Shown here: positions 16,336-26,020 of the stretch, one piece after another
How positions within the stretch are numbered: position 1 is the first letter of the stretch
How the letters are laid out: each line of letters starts with the position of its first letter
Assembly (NCBI RefSeq): GCF_004137245.1
Contig: NZ_SDWS01000007.1
Span: 124,001 to 188,000 of the forward strand
Direction: 5' to 3'
Length of the DNA: 64,000 nucleotides
Source: Nocardioides glacieisoli
Lineage (GTDB): Bacteria > Actinomycetota > Actinomycetes > Propionibacteriales > Nocardioidaceae
Position numbers and translations under genes: made by a program
Notes under the pieces: model-generated
Seen by the model: only the letters and a program-made list of their open reading frames with translations
Told to the model about the DNA's origin: nothing
Database searches by the model: none

Positions 16336-16700
16336 GCGCTGCCGCCGATGAGCGCGGCGATGTCGGCCAGCACCTCACGGCGTACGCCGTAGTAGACCCA
16401 CACGCCCCGCTTGGTCCGGTCGAGGACGCCGGCCTCGTGCAGCACCTTGAGGTGGTGGCTGATGGTCGGCTGCGAGAGGTCGAACGCGTCGTTGAGGTCG
16501 CAGACACACGCCTCCCCGCCCTCGCTCGCGGCCACGATCGAGACCAGCCGGAGCCGCACCGGGTCGGCCAGGGCCTTGAGCAGCGGCACGACCTGCTCGG
16601 CGCGCTCGAGCGACAGCGGCTCGCGCAGCAGCGGCGAGCAACAGGCGGCCGTCTCGACGGGGGTGAGGGTCAGCTGGGACGTCGCGGGAGACTTCGACAC
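16332..16700 (-). CDS. arsR: ArsR-family arsenite-responsive repressor
   Basis: 122 residues with an ArsR/SmtB winged helix (LLKALADPVRLRLVSIV, DLSQPTISHHLKVLHEAGVL, GVWVYYGV). Candidate As(III)-binding cysteines are the N-terminal pair C20-C21 and C65/C67 (ACVCDL) beside the recognition region. GTG start. It heads the leftward arsR-acr3-arsC operon and faces arsI; mirrored operator-like sequences in the 73-bp divergent gap should let it repress both directions. Confidence 0.95.
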   Translation of the reverse strand: MSKSPATSQLTLTPVETAACCSPLLREPLSLERAEQVVPLLKALADPVRLRLVSIVAASEGGEACVCDLNDAFDLSQPTISHHLKVLHEAGVLDRTKRGVWVYYGVRREVLADIAALIGGSA

Positions 16701-16706
16701 AGATCA

Positions 16707-16762
16707 ATATTGACAGATGTCGATGTCTGGTGCAATCTCAACACATCGACAACCATCAATAT
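16707..16762. promoter_or_regulatory. Mirrored pair of ArsR boxes between arsR and arsI
   Basis: ATATTGA-N4-TGTCGATGT at 16707-16726 and its exact arm-by-arm reverse complement ACATCGACA-N4-TCAATAT at 16743-16762 flank the centre of the divergent promoter. Each 20-mer contains an ATTGA-N6-TCGAT half-dyad resembling ArsR/SmtB sites, so each direction seems to have its own copy. Confidence 0.75.
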
Positions 16763-16773
16763 AAGGAGCCACC

Positions 16774-17214
16774 GTGTCCCGCCTGCAGCTCGCCCTCAAC
16801 GTCGACGACCTCGAGACGTCGATCGCCTTCTACTCCACCCTCTTCGGCACCGAGCCCCACAAGCTCCGCCCGGGCTATGCCAACTTCGCCATCGCCGAGC
16901 CGCCGCTCAAGCTCGTCCTGATCGAGAACCCCGGGAAGGGCGGGAGCGTCAACCACCTCGGGGTCGAGGTCGGGGACGTCGACACCGTCGACGCCGAGCT
17001 CACCCGCCTCGCCGCGGCCGGCTTCGCGACGACGGAGGAGCGCGACACCACGTGCTGCTACGCCAAGCAGGACAAGTTCTGGGTGCAGGGAACGCCGGAC
17101 GGCGAGCGGTGGGAGGTCTACACGATCACCGACGACCTGACCGGCCCGAGCGATGTCGTCGTCGAGGAGTCCCGCGAGCACCTCACCGGGGACGCGCAGC
17201 CCTGCTGCGCCTGA
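16774..17214 (+). CDS. arsI: ArsI/CadI-family protein, probable C-As lyase (VOC fold)
   Basis: 146 residues of the vicinal-oxygen-chelate superfamily. The ArsI signature is present: adjacent cysteines C94-C95 in DTTCCYAKQDKFWV, with probable Fe(II) ligands His61 (NHLGVEVGD) and the Glu of RWEVYT. ArsI cleaves the C-As bond of trivalent organoarsenicals; closely related CadI proteins are cadmium-induced with less certain activity. A second Cys pair ends the protein (QPCCA). GTG start with AAGGAG at about 16763-16768. It is transcribed away from arsR under the mirrored operator. Confidence 0.88.
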   Translation: MSRLQLALNVDDLETSIAFYSTLFGTEPHKLRPGYANFAIAEPPLKLVLIENPGKGGSVNHLGVEVGDVDTVDAELTRLAAAGFATTEERDTTCCYAKQDKFWVQGTPDGERWEVYTITDDLTGPSDVVVEESREHLTGDAQPCCA

Positions 17215-17440
17215 CCGGTCCGGGCGCCTGAGTCCGGCCTCACACCGTGCGGGATTCACGGGAACACCACTCGTCCCACTAGTGTTGAGCACTCAGACGC
17301 CCGGCCGGTCTTGCCCCGGGCGCAGGTCGCCGCTCATCTCCATCGACGCGGCACCCTTCCTCAGCACTTGAGGCACGTAGATCGCGCACATCACAGAAGC
17401 GCGGCACACGGTGGCGAGACGCCAACCGAAAGCAACTCAC

Positions 17441-18988
17441 ATGAACTTCGCCGAACTCGGCGTGCCCGCTTCGCTTGCCCAGATCCTGGAGCAGCAGGGC
17501 ATCACCACTCCGACTCCCATCCAGGCCGCGACGCTGCCCGACAGCCTCGCCGGCCGCGACGTCCTCGGCCGTGGCCGCACCGGCTCCGGCAAGACGTACG
17601 CCTTCCTCCTCCCGCTGGTCGCCCGCCTCGACAGGAGCAAGCTGCCGGCCATGCCGCGCAAGCCGCGTGCGCTGATCCTGGCGCCGACCCGCGAGCTCGT
17701 CGGCCAGATCCACGCCGCGCTGCAGCCTCTCGCCAAGGCCGCCGGGCTGTCGTCCGTCGTCGTCTACGGCGGCGTCGGCCAGAACCCGCAGGTGACCGCG
17801 CTCAAGAAGGGCGTCGACATCGTCATCGCCTGCCCCGGTCGGCTCGAGGACCTCATGGGCCAGGGCTACGCCGACCTGTCCGCCATCGAGGTCACCATCC
17901 TCGACGAGGCCGACCACATGGCCGACCTCGGCTTCCTGCCCGGCGTGCGCCGGATCATGGACAAGACGCCCCGCCAGGGCCAGCGGATGCTGTTCTCCGC
18001 GACCCTCGACAAGGCGATCGACGTCCTGGTCAAGCGCTACCTCGACCAGCCGAAGACCCACGAGGCCGACTCGGCGCAGTCGCCGGTCTCGACCATGCAC
18101 CACCACGTGCTGCACCTCAGCCGCGAGCAGCGCGTGCCCGTGCTGGTCGACCTGACCAGCGCGCCCGGTCGCACGGTCGTCTTCACCCGCACCAAGCACG
18201 GCGCCAAGGCGCTCGCCCGCCAGCTCAACAAGAGCGGCGTGCCCACGGTCGACCTGCACGGCAACCTGTCGCAGAACGCCCGCACCCGCAACATGGAGGC
18301 GTTCCACTCCGGGACCGCCACCACGCTGGTCGCGACCGACATCGCCGCGCGCGGCATCCACGTCGACGACGTGTCGCTCGTGATCCACGCCGACCCGCCC
18401 ACCGAGCACAAGGCCTACCTGCACCGCTCGGGCCGCACGGCGCGCGCGGGCAACGAGGGCACCGTCATCACGCTGATGACCGACGAGCAGCAGCGCGACG
18501 TGCGCGACCTGACGCGGCAGGCCGGCATCAAGCCGACCACCACCAAGGTCAGCGGCCCCGGCCACGCGATGCTCGTCCAGCTCGCCCCCGGCGAGCGCAG
18601 CCTGCCCGGCGGCCTCGTCGTCGAGGCCCCGGCCTCGTCCGGCGGTGGCGGGCGTGGTCGTTCGACCGGCGCCAACGCCCAGCGCAAGCGGGCCCGCAGC
18701 TCGGGCCAGACCAACGGCCAGTCACGTCGGGGCAACCCGACGTCGTACACCAGCGAGACGCCCGGTTCCGGCTCGTCCAGCTCGTCCAACGGGGGTGGCG
18801 GCCAGCGTCGTCGCTCCGGCGGCGGCCAGGGCGGCGGCCAGGGCGGCGGCCAGGGCGGCGGCCAGGGTGGCGGCCAGGGCCAGGGCGGTGGCGGCAACCG
18901 TCGTCGTCGCTCCGGCGGCGGCTCGTCCGCCGGCGCCTCGACCGGCGCTCGCGCGCACAGCGCGTCGTCGTTCAGCCGCGGTCGCTGA
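17441..18988 (+). CDS. DEAD-box RNA helicase with Gly/Arg-rich tail
   Basis: 515 residues. All helicase core motifs are visible: Q-motif region (TPTPIQAATLP), Walker A GRTGSGKT, PTREL, DEAD (TILDEADHMADLGF), SAT (LFSATLDKA), and the C-terminal VATDIAARGI and HRSGRTARAG. The last ~120 residues are a low-complexity RNA-binding tail (RKRARSSG, then GGGQ repeats and RRRR) similar to RhlE-type helicases. The tail DNA is a tandem run of the 12-mer GGCGGCCAGGGC at about 18820-18885, prone to length change. ATG 17441 matches the family N-terminus MNFAELGVP. The 226-base leader upstream contains no gene I can support and may be a cold-shock-type 5' UTR (inference). Confidence 0.93.
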   Translation: MNFAELGVPASLAQILEQQGITTPTPIQAATLPDSLAGRDVLGRGRTGSGKTYAFLLPLVARLDRSKLPAMPRKPRALILAPTRELVGQIHAALQPLAKAAGLSSVVVYGGVGQNPQVTALKKGVDIVIACPGRLEDLMGQGYADLSAIEVTILDEADHMADLGFLPGVRRIMDKTPRQGQRMLFSATLDKAIDVLVKRYLDQPKTHEADSAQSPVSTMHHHVLHLSREQRVPVLVDLTSAPGRTVVFTRTKHGAKALARQLNKSGVPTVDLHGNLSQNARTRNMEAFHSGTATTLVATDIAARGIHVDDVSLVIHADPPTEHKAYLHRSGRTARAGNEGTVITLMTDEQQRDVRDLTRQAGIKPTTTKVSGPGHAMLVQLAPGERSLPGGLVVEAPASSGGGGRGRSTGANAQRKRARSSGQTNGQSRRGNPTSYTSETPGSGSSSSSNGGGGQRRRSGGGQGGGQGGGQGGGQGGGQGQGGGGNRRRRSGGGSSAGASTGARAHSASSFSRGR

Positions 18989-19070
18989 CGCAGCAACCTC
19001 CACGATTCGCCTCGCCCCCGCGCCTCACGCAGGCTCGGGGGCGAGTGCGTTCCGGCAATGTGCGTACGTC

Positions 19071-19140
19071 TTTCGTGATCCCCGGCTGACCGGGGATCGC
19101 TGAACTTGTCGGCCCGTGCACGGCCTGACATGTTCAGCGA
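19071..19140. repeat. Nested palindromic element, copy A
   Basis: The stretch starts TTTCGTGATCCCCGGCTGAC. It contains a CCCCGG-ctga-CCGGGG mini-hairpin followed by a long stem (CTGAACTTGTCGGCC / GGCCTGACATGTTCAG) with a CGTGCAC loop. The same modules occur in copy B at 30699-30793. It lies between the helicase and the luciferase-like gene and may terminate transcription or be a mobile-derived repeat. The rest of 18989-19212 shows nothing else I can support. Confidence 0.75.
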
Positions 19141-19212
19141 GAGCCTGACAAGTACGCCCTGGAATGGGCGTCGTACGCTGGTGGTTCATCCTTCAACCAC
19201 CCAGGAGGATCC

Positions 19213-20289
19213 ATGACCGGCCCGGACCAGAGCTTCGACCACAGCGTGCTCGGCACGCGCGAGCACATCTCGCTCGGCCTCGACACGTTCGGGGACGCGC
19301 CGCTCGACGGCGCTCCGGGCAACCACGCGCAGACCCTGCGGGAGGTCGTGGCCGAGGCCGTCCTCGCCGATCGCGTCGGCGTCGACTACATCGGCCTCGG
19401 CGAGCACCACCGCGCGGACTACGCGATCTCCGCGCCCGACGTCGTGCTCGCCGCGATCGCCGGGCAGACCGAGCGGATCCGGCTGGGCACCGGCGTCACC
19501 GTGCTGTCCTCCGACGACCCGATCCGGGTCTACCAGCGCTTCGCGACCCTGGACGCCCTGTCGAACGGCCGCGCCGAGGTGCAGCTGGGCCGCGGGTCCT
19601 TCATCGAGTCGTTTGGCCTCTTCGGCCACGACCTGGGTGACTACGACCGGCTCTTCGCCGAGAAGCTCGACCTCTTCTCCGTGCTCCAGCACGAGGAGCC
19701 GGTGACCTGGCAGGGCAGCATCCGCGCCCCGTTGGCGGACAAGCAGGTCTACCCGACGACGACGGCGGGCAAGGTGCCGGCGTGGATCGCCGTCGGCGGC
19801 ACCCCGGAGTCCGTCGTCCGTGCCGCGAAGTACGGCATGCCGCTGGTGCTGGCGGTCATCGGAGGCTCGCCCGCGGCGTTCGTCCAGTTCGCCGACCTCT
19901 ACCGACGTGCGCTCGGCGAGTACGGCCACGCCGAGCTGCCGATCGGCATGCACTCGCCCGGCCACGTCGCGGCCACCGACGACGAGGCCCGCGAGCAGCT
20001 CTACCCCCACCAGGCCGACCTCTACACCCGCCTGGGGCGCGAGCGCGGCTGGGGCCCGTACAGCCGGATCGCCTTCGAGCAGGCCGCCGGTCCGCAGGGC
20101 GCGATGTTCGTCGGCTCGCCCGAGACGGTCGCCCAGAAGATCGCCTGGGCCGCCCGGACCCTCGGCCTGTCTCGCTTCCAGCTGAAGTACTCCGTCGGCG
20201 CGCTCCCGCACGAGCAGCGGCTGGAGTCGGTCCGGCTCTACGGCGAGGAAGTCATCCCGCGCGTCCGGGAGCTGTTGGCCTCTGCCTAG
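19213..20289 (+). CDS. Luciferase-like (LLM class) flavin-dependent oxidoreductase
   Basis: 358 residues with a bacterial-luciferase TIM barrel. Visible segments are ISLGLDTFGD near the start, VDYIGLGEHHRADYAISAPDVVLAAIAGQTERIRLGTGVTVLSS, and RAEVQLGRGSFIESFGLFGHDL. An AGGAGG Shine-Dalgarno (about 19202) precedes the ATG. Relatives use reduced FMN or F420; cofactor and substrate cannot be decided. The next gene starts 11 bases downstream, so the two may be co-transcribed. Confidence 0.9.
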   Translation: MTGPDQSFDHSVLGTREHISLGLDTFGDAPLDGAPGNHAQTLREVVAEAVLADRVGVDYIGLGEHHRADYAISAPDVVLAAIAGQTERIRLGTGVTVLSSDDPIRVYQRFATLDALSNGRAEVQLGRGSFIESFGLFGHDLGDYDRLFAEKLDLFSVLQHEEPVTWQGSIRAPLADKQVYPTTTAGKVPAWIAVGGTPESVVRAAKYGMPLVLAVIGGSPAAFVQFADLYRRALGEYGHAELPIGMHSPGHVAATDDEAREQLYPHQADLYTRLGRERGWGPYSRIAFEQAAGPQGAMFVGSPETVAQKIAWAARTLGLSRFQLKYSVGALPHEQRLESVRLYGEEVIPRVRELLASA

Positions 20290-20299
20290 GCTTGGTGAC

Positions 20300-20986
20300 A
20301 TGCGCACCTTCATCCGGCGATCGCTGTGGGACGTCGTCCCGCGCGACCAGCGCGACAGCGCCGAGGCCTTCCGGCGACGCCAGGTCGTCGCGGCGATCGT
20401 GGTGCTCGTCGGGGCCGCCGTCCTCGGCTGGTCGCTGCGGCTCGAGCCGGGCGGCAACACGTTCTACGTCGCCGCCGTCGTGCTCGCCGGCGTCTGGGCG
20501 GCGGGCGCGTTCCTGTCAGGGCGGCTCCACCTGGGCCGGATGGCGCGCGCCAACGAGGTCTTCGTCCGGCCCATCCTCGCGCCGATCCTGGTGGGACTCG
20601 TGCTGGTGGGGATCTTCGTCCTCGGCTCGCTCGTGGTCCGCGAGATCCCACCTCTGGCCGACTACGTCAGCTCCGTGCTGGAGTACGCCGACGAGGGCTC
20701 GCTGACCGTCCTGGCGATCATCACGTTCTTCAACGGCATCGCCGAGGAGCTGTTCTTCCGGGGTGCGATGTATGCCGCGATCCCGAAGCACCCGGTGTTC
20801 TGGACGACGCTCGCCTACGTCGTCGCGACGCTCGCCACCGGCAACGTGATGCTGGGCTTCGCCGCCATCGTGCTCGGCCTGGTGTGCGGACTCGAGCGGC
20901 GTGCCAGCGGCGGCATCCTCGCGCCGATCCTGACCCACATCACGTGGTCGCTCTCGATGCTCTTCCTGCTGCCGCTCCTGTTCTAG
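20300..20986 (+). CDS. CPBP-family intramembrane metalloprotease
   Basis: 228 residues with about six to seven membrane helices. CPBP (Abi) motifs are present: the Glu-Glu-x3-Arg motif as GIAEELFFRGAMYAA and the His motif ILTHITWS near the C-terminus. These metal-dependent intramembrane proteases process prenylated or small membrane peptides in some systems; the role here is unknown. Its TAG shares CTAG (20983-20986) with the convergent SDR gene, so the two reading frames overlap by four bases at their stops. Confidence 0.9.
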   Translation: MRTFIRRSLWDVVPRDQRDSAEAFRRRQVVAAIVVLVGAAVLGWSLRLEPGGNTFYVAAVVLAGVWAAGAFLSGRLHLGRMARANEVFVRPILAPILVGLVLVGIFVLGSLVVREIPPLADYVSSVLEYADEGSLTVLAIITFFNGIAEELFFRGAMYAAIPKHPVFWTTLAYVVATLATGNVMLGFAAIVLGLVCGLERRASGGILAPILTHITWSLSMLFLLPLLF

Positions 20987-21879
20987 CTGGCGGCTGACTC
21001 CCGCTCGGCCAGCGCGCGGCGCACGGACTCCTCGTAGGTCAGCGGCTCGCCCGGCACGACCTCGCGGATCGAGGTGTCGCGCACGACGACCTCGGTCGAC
21101 ATCGAGTCGATGAGGTTGCGGCCGGTGGTGACGTCGACGTCGGTGACCAGGGCCAGCCAGCGCGACGACAGGCCGGGCGTGAGCAGCGGCACCACGACGA
21201 TCGGGAGCTTGCGACCGTTCATCGCGAGCGCCACGCCCTGCAGCATCTCGCGGTAGGTCAGCGTCTCCGGGCCGCCGATCTCGAAGACCCGACCCAGCGC
21301 CTCTTCCTTGCCGACCACGCCGGCGAGGTAGCGGACCACGTCGTCGATGGAGATCGGCTGGGTGCGCGTGCCGACCCACTTGGGCACCACCATCGCCGGC
21401 AGGTTCTTCACCAGCTGGCGGGTGAGCTCCCACGAGATGCCGCCGTGGCCGACCACGATCGCGGCGCGCAGCACCGTGACCGGCACGCCGTCGGAGCCGA
21501 GCAGCCCCTCGACCTCGCGCCGCGAACGCAGGTGGGGGGAGAGGTCGTGGCCCTCGTCGCCGAGCCCGCCCATGTAGACGATCTGGTCGACACCGGCGGC
21601 GGCTGCCGCGGCGCTGAAGTTGCGCGCCGCGTCGGCGTCCTTGCGCTCGAAGTCGGGGTCGTCGAGGGAGTGGACGAGGTAGATGGCGGCGTCGACGCCC
21701 TCGAGCGCAGGACGCAGGGAATCGGCGTCCATGACGTCCGCGCCGACGGCCTCGCCGGGGCCGTCGTACGACTCGGGGCGTCGCGTCATCGCGCGGACCT
21801 CGTGCCCGGCGTCGATCAGTGCGGGGACGAGGCGGCGGCCGATGAAGCCTGTCGCGCCGGTGACGAGGACGGTTGCCAT
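20983..21879 (-). CDS. NAD(P)-binding SDR/NmrA-type protein
   Basis: 298 residues with an N-terminal Rossmann motif VLVTGATGFIGRRLVPAL and an atypical extended-SDR body (AIYLVHSLDDPDFERKDADAARNF, VYMGGLGDEG, VLRAAIVVGHGGISWELTRQL, FEIGGPETLTYREML). The absence of a clear YxxxK catalytic pair suggests a regulatory or complex-I-assembly-like NAD(P)-binding protein rather than a classical epimerase; the true substrate is unknown. The gene converges on the CPBP protease gene with overlapping stops. Confidence 0.87.
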   Translation of the reverse strand: MATVLVTGATGFIGRRLVPALIDAGHEVRAMTRRPESYDGPGEAVGADVMDADSLRPALEGVDAAIYLVHSLDDPDFERKDADAARNFSAAAAAAGVDQIVYMGGLGDEGHDLSPHLRSRREVEGLLGSDGVPVTVLRAAIVVGHGGISWELTRQLVKNLPAMVVPKWVGTRTQPISIDDVVRYLAGVVGKEEALGRVFEIGGPETLTYREMLQGVALAMNGRKLPIVVVPLLTPGLSSRWLALVTDVDVTTGRNLIDSMSTEVVVRDTSIREVVPGEPLTYEESVRRALAERESAAS

Positions 21880-21982
21880 GCCCCCATGCTGTCAGCAGGG
21901 CCCAGCCGGGTGCGTCTTTCGGGGTCCCCGCGGCGTTGTTCGGGGGAGCGCAGCGGAGGAGAAGAACGTCGTGGGGTGTTAT

Positions 21983-23326
21983 TCATCCCTGCGCGGAGGT
22001 CTTGCCGCGGCGGGCGTCGAGCCGCGCCATCGCCGGCGTCGCCGTCACCCCGTGGAGCAGCACGGACGCGATCACGGTGAAGGCGACCGTCGACCACAGC
22101 CACGGCTCGTCGGGCACCTGCTCGTGGCTGACCGCGTAGCCGAGGTAGTAGAGGGAGCCGATGCCCCGGACGCCGAAGAACGCGACAGCCCACATCTCGC
22201 CGCGGTCGAGCCCGCCCTCGCGGTCCTCGTCGCGTGCGAGCACGGCGAGGGAGGCGTAGCCGACGAGCGGACGGATCACCAGCACCAGCGCCAGCGCGAC
22301 CGCGATCCCGCGCCAGTCCAGGTGGTCGAGCAGGCCGCGGGTCATCGCCATGCCGAGCACGAGCAGGACGAGCAGCGTCATCAGCCGCTCAAGGCGCTCG
22401 ACGACGCCGTGCATCGCGCGCTGGTAGGAGTGGCCGCGCTCGGAGGCCCGTACGCGCATCGCGCACGCGAAGACCGCGAGGAAGCCGTAGCCGCCGACCA
22501 GCTCCGCGGCGCCGTACGCCGTCAGCAGTGCGGCGAGCGCCAGCAGCGGCTCGCCGTGGTCGGCGAGGCGCAGGTTGTCGCTGCGGGAGTGGAACGCCTG
22601 CCGGCCCAGCAGCCAGCCGATCGCGATGCCCACAGCGGTGCCCAGGACGATCTTGCCCACGACGTACCAGCCGATCCACGTGCCGACGTCGGCGAGCGTG
22701 AAGCCGCCGGCGATGAGCAGCAGGGCCAGGTGCACGAACGGGAAGGCGAGGCCGTCGTTGAGGCCCGCCTCGGCCGTCAGCGAGAAGCGGATGTCGTCGT
22801 CCTCGTCGGGGCTCTCGCGCTCCTCCTCGCTCCGCTCGTCGACGTCCTCGGTGAGCGGCTCGCCCACCTGTACGTCGGAGGCCAGCACCGGGTCGGTCGG
22901 CGCGAGCACCGCGCCGAGCAACAGGGCGACGGCCGGAGCCAGCCCGGCGACCCACCAGCCGAGGACCGCCACGCCGAGGATGGTCAGCGGCATCGTGACC
23001 GCGAGCAGGCGCCAGACCGGGGACCACGTCCGCCAGGACCGCCACGACCGCAGGTCGAGGGTCCGCTCGATGGCCAGGCCGACGCCCATCAGCGAGATGA
23101 TCACGGTGAACTCGGTGACGTGCGTGACGAGGTCGCGGTGGTCCGTCGGATCGAGGCTGACCATGTCGGCGGCCGGCAGCATCCCGACCGCCATGCCCAC
23201 GGCGACGAGCACCATGGGCGGGGACAGCGCGATCCGCTGCGTCAGCTGCGGCAGGACGATCGCCAGCAGCAGGGACAGTCCGAGGACGAAGTAGACCAGG
23301 GGACCGCCGGTCAGGGAGTCGGGCAC
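21983..23326 (-). CDS. Cation:proton antiporter (CPA1/NhaP-like)
   Basis: 447 residues from GTG 23326, preceded by GGGAG; a GTG at 23371 would add 15 residues without a visible ribosome site. There are about twelve membrane helices (LVYFVLGLSLLLAIVLPQL onward). The family core is present: LLLGAVLAPTDPVLASDVQVG and AEAGLNDGLAFPFVHLAL, the paired Asp residues of CPA1 exchangers. A charged loop (DVDERSEEERESPDEDDD) sits between the two. It should exchange Na+ or K+ for H+ across the membrane. About 100 bases separate it from the SDR gene; nothing supportable lies there. Confidence 0.9.
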   Translation of the reverse strand: MPDSLTGGPLVYFVLGLSLLLAIVLPQLTQRIALSPPMVLVAVGMAVGMLPAADMVSLDPTDHRDLVTHVTEFTVIISLMGVGLAIERTLDLRSWRSWRTWSPVWRLLAVTMPLTILGVAVLGWWVAGLAPAVALLLGAVLAPTDPVLASDVQVGEPLTEDVDERSEEERESPDEDDDIRFSLTAEAGLNDGLAFPFVHLALLLIAGGFTLADVGTWIGWYVVGKIVLGTAVGIAIGWLLGRQAFHSRSDNLRLADHGEPLLALAALLTAYGAAELVGGYGFLAVFACAMRVRASERGHSYQRAMHGVVERLERLMTLLVLLVLGMAMTRGLLDHLDWRGIAVALALVLVIRPLVGYASLAVLARDEDREGGLDRGEMWAVAFFGVRGIGSLYYLGYAVSHEQVPDEPWLWSTVAFTVIASVLLHGVTATPAMARLDARRGKTSAQG

Positions 23327-23439
23327 CCCACCAGACTCCCAGTGCACCGGTCGCCGTGTCGCTTCCGTCACCCGGATGGGCGGTCATTGGTCGGGCGGCC
23401 GCCTGCCGTCGTACGCGGTCGCGCCTGCAGCGTGGATCC

Positions 23440-24147
23440 GTGACCCGCCCCGATGATGAGCCGGTGCACACGCCACGACTTCCGCCCGCTGTCCTGCTCG
23501 TCGCCGCGGCGCTGCTGCAGCTCCTCGGCCAGCTGCTCCTCCGTCTCCCGTCCGCGCGCGGTCCCGGCGCGGCCGGCGACGCCGGCTCGGGCACGTGGGT
23601 ACTCGCACACGTCGTCCTCGCGCTGGCCGCGGTGACCCTGCTCGCCGCCCTGGTGCTCGTCGCCCGGCTCGCGGGGCTCGGCCCGCTGACATGGCTCGGT
23701 CTCGTCATGCACGCCGTCGGCCAGGCGCTGACGTTGGCCGTCCTCGGCATCGACCTCGGGCTGGGATCCGCGCCCGCCGACGTCATCCGTGCGCTCGACA
23801 CGTGGGACTTCCTCGCGGTCGCCGGTGCGGTGGTGCTGCTGCTCGAGCTCCGCCGGCGCGGGGGAGTCGGACCAGGGGTCGACCTGGCGCTCATCGCCGT
23901 GGCCGTGCCCGCCGTGGAGGGCCTGGTCGTCGTGGCCGCGGGCGCCGTCGTCGTCGGCCTCGGTGCCCTCGCGATCGACCTGGTGCGAGAGCGCAGGCCC
24001 CGGTCGTACACCTGGCTCACCGTCGTGACCGTCGTCGCCTACGCCGTGGCCGGAACCGTGAGCTGGCAGCGCGCGGCGCTCGCCGTCGTCGTGCTGGCCT
24101 GGACCGCGGTGGCCTTCCGGGCGCAGCGCTCGGCGGCAGGAAGCTAG
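23440..24147 (+). CDS. Hypothetical membrane protein
   Basis: 235 residues from GTG 23440; GTG 23463 is an alternative and neither has a strong Shine-Dalgarno. About seven hydrophobic segments are seen (PPAVLLVAAALLQLLGQLL; WVLAHVVLALAAVTLLAALVLVARL; LTWLGLVMHAVGQALTLAVLG; FLAVAGAVVLLLEL; LALIAVAVPAVEGLVVVAAGAVVVGL; WLTVVTVVAYAVAG; ALAVVVLAWTAVAF). I recognise no family. Its TAG overlaps the stop of the convergent MerR gene in a CTAG (24144-24147), the second such overlap in this stretch. Confidence 0.7.
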   Translation: MTRPDDEPVHTPRLPPAVLLVAAALLQLLGQLLLRLPSARGPGAAGDAGSGTWVLAHVVLALAAVTLLAALVLVARLAGLGPLTWLGLVMHAVGQALTLAVLGIDLGLGSAPADVIRALDTWDFLAVAGAVVLLLELRRRGGVGPGVDLALIAVAVPAVEGLVVVAAGAVVVGLGALAIDLVRERRPRSYTWLTVVTVVAYAVAGTVSWQRAALAVVVLAWTAVAFRAQRSAAGS

Positions 24148-24731
24148 CGGGCTCGCCTGCTGTCGTACGTCGCCTGGCTCTCGTCGATCGCCTGCTCGTA
24201 GGCCGTCACCAGGCCGGCGATGGTGAGCGGCTTGAGGCGGTGGATGAACTCGCGGAGCTGCTCGGCGGTGTAGCCGGCCTCGCGGAACTGCGGCCACACC
24301 ATCGTGCGGACGATCTCGGACAGCTCCTCGGCGACCTGCCGGCCGTGCTCGGCGTACACCTCGGCGACGGCTTGGGCGGCCTCCGGCGAGATGCCCATCC
24401 CCGACAGGCCTCCGGGCACGTCGACGTCGCGGTCGCCGGTGATCGGCGCGAGCAGCGAGAGGTGCCGCGCGATGTCGGAGGGGGTGGCGCTGGCGGGGAT
24501 GGCGTCGACGTACTTCTCGATCGCGGACAGCGTGAAGCCGTGGCCCTGCAGCTCGCGGACGAGCTCGAGACGGGCGACGTGGTCGGGACCGTAGAAGCCC
24601 GAGCGACCGCGGCGTACGGGGGCGGGGACCAGACCGCGCGAGGCGTAGAAGCGCACGTTGCGCGCGCTCACCCCGGTGCGCTGGGTCAGCTCGTCGAGCG
24701 TGAGCAGCTCGCTCTCCACCTCGGTCTCCAC
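24144..24731 (-). CDS. MerR-family transcriptional regulator divergent from fadAB
   Basis: 195 residues from GTG 24731, preceded by AGAGGA five bases away. The N-terminal MerR winged helix is clear (LLTLDELTQRTGVSARNVRFYASRGLVPAPVRRGRSGFYGPDHVARLELVRELQGHGFTLSAI). The C-terminal ~110 residues form an uncharacterised helical effector region (EAAQAVAEVYAEHGRQVAEELSEIVRTM). It is transcribed away from fadA and separated from it by 66 bases holding the TGTGACA dyad, the obvious candidate for its binding site. A fatty-acid or acyl-CoA effector is inferred from context only. Confidence 0.92.
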   Translation of the reverse strand: METEVESELLTLDELTQRTGVSARNVRFYASRGLVPAPVRRGRSGFYGPDHVARLELVRELQGHGFTLSAIEKYVDAIPASATPSDIARHLSLLAPITGDRDVDVPGGLSGMGISPEAAQAVAEVYAEHGRQVAEELSEIVRTMVWPQFREAGYTAEQLREFIHRLKPLTIAGLVTAYEQAIDESQATYDSRRAR

Positions 24732-24761
24732 TGGTTCCTCTCGTGACGCCGGACACACCTG

Positions 24762-24797
24762 TTGGACTGTGACAGTAATGGTGTCACAATCGCTCGC
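24762..24797 (+). promoter_or_regulatory. fadA promoter with TGTGACA-N7-TGTCACA operator
   Basis: A perfect 7-bp inverted repeat (24768-24788) fills the 17-bp spacer between a -35-like TTGGAC (24762-24767) and a -10-like CACAAT (24785-24790). The -10 ends seven bases before the ATG at 24798, so the mRNA is probably leaderless. The same arrangement recurs before the racemase gene at 5575. Confidence 0.7.
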
Positions 24798-26009
<1,212 letters not shown>

Positions 26010-26020
26010 GGAGACTTCAC

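Noticed and set aside
17215..17440. Riboswitch or small gene in the helicase leader
   Set aside because: No recognisable aptamer, strong hairpin series or supported reading frame; only a possible long 5' UTR.
18820..18885. Independent minisatellite or regulatory repeat
   Set aside because: The 12-bp repeats stay in frame and encode the Gly-rich tail of the helicase.
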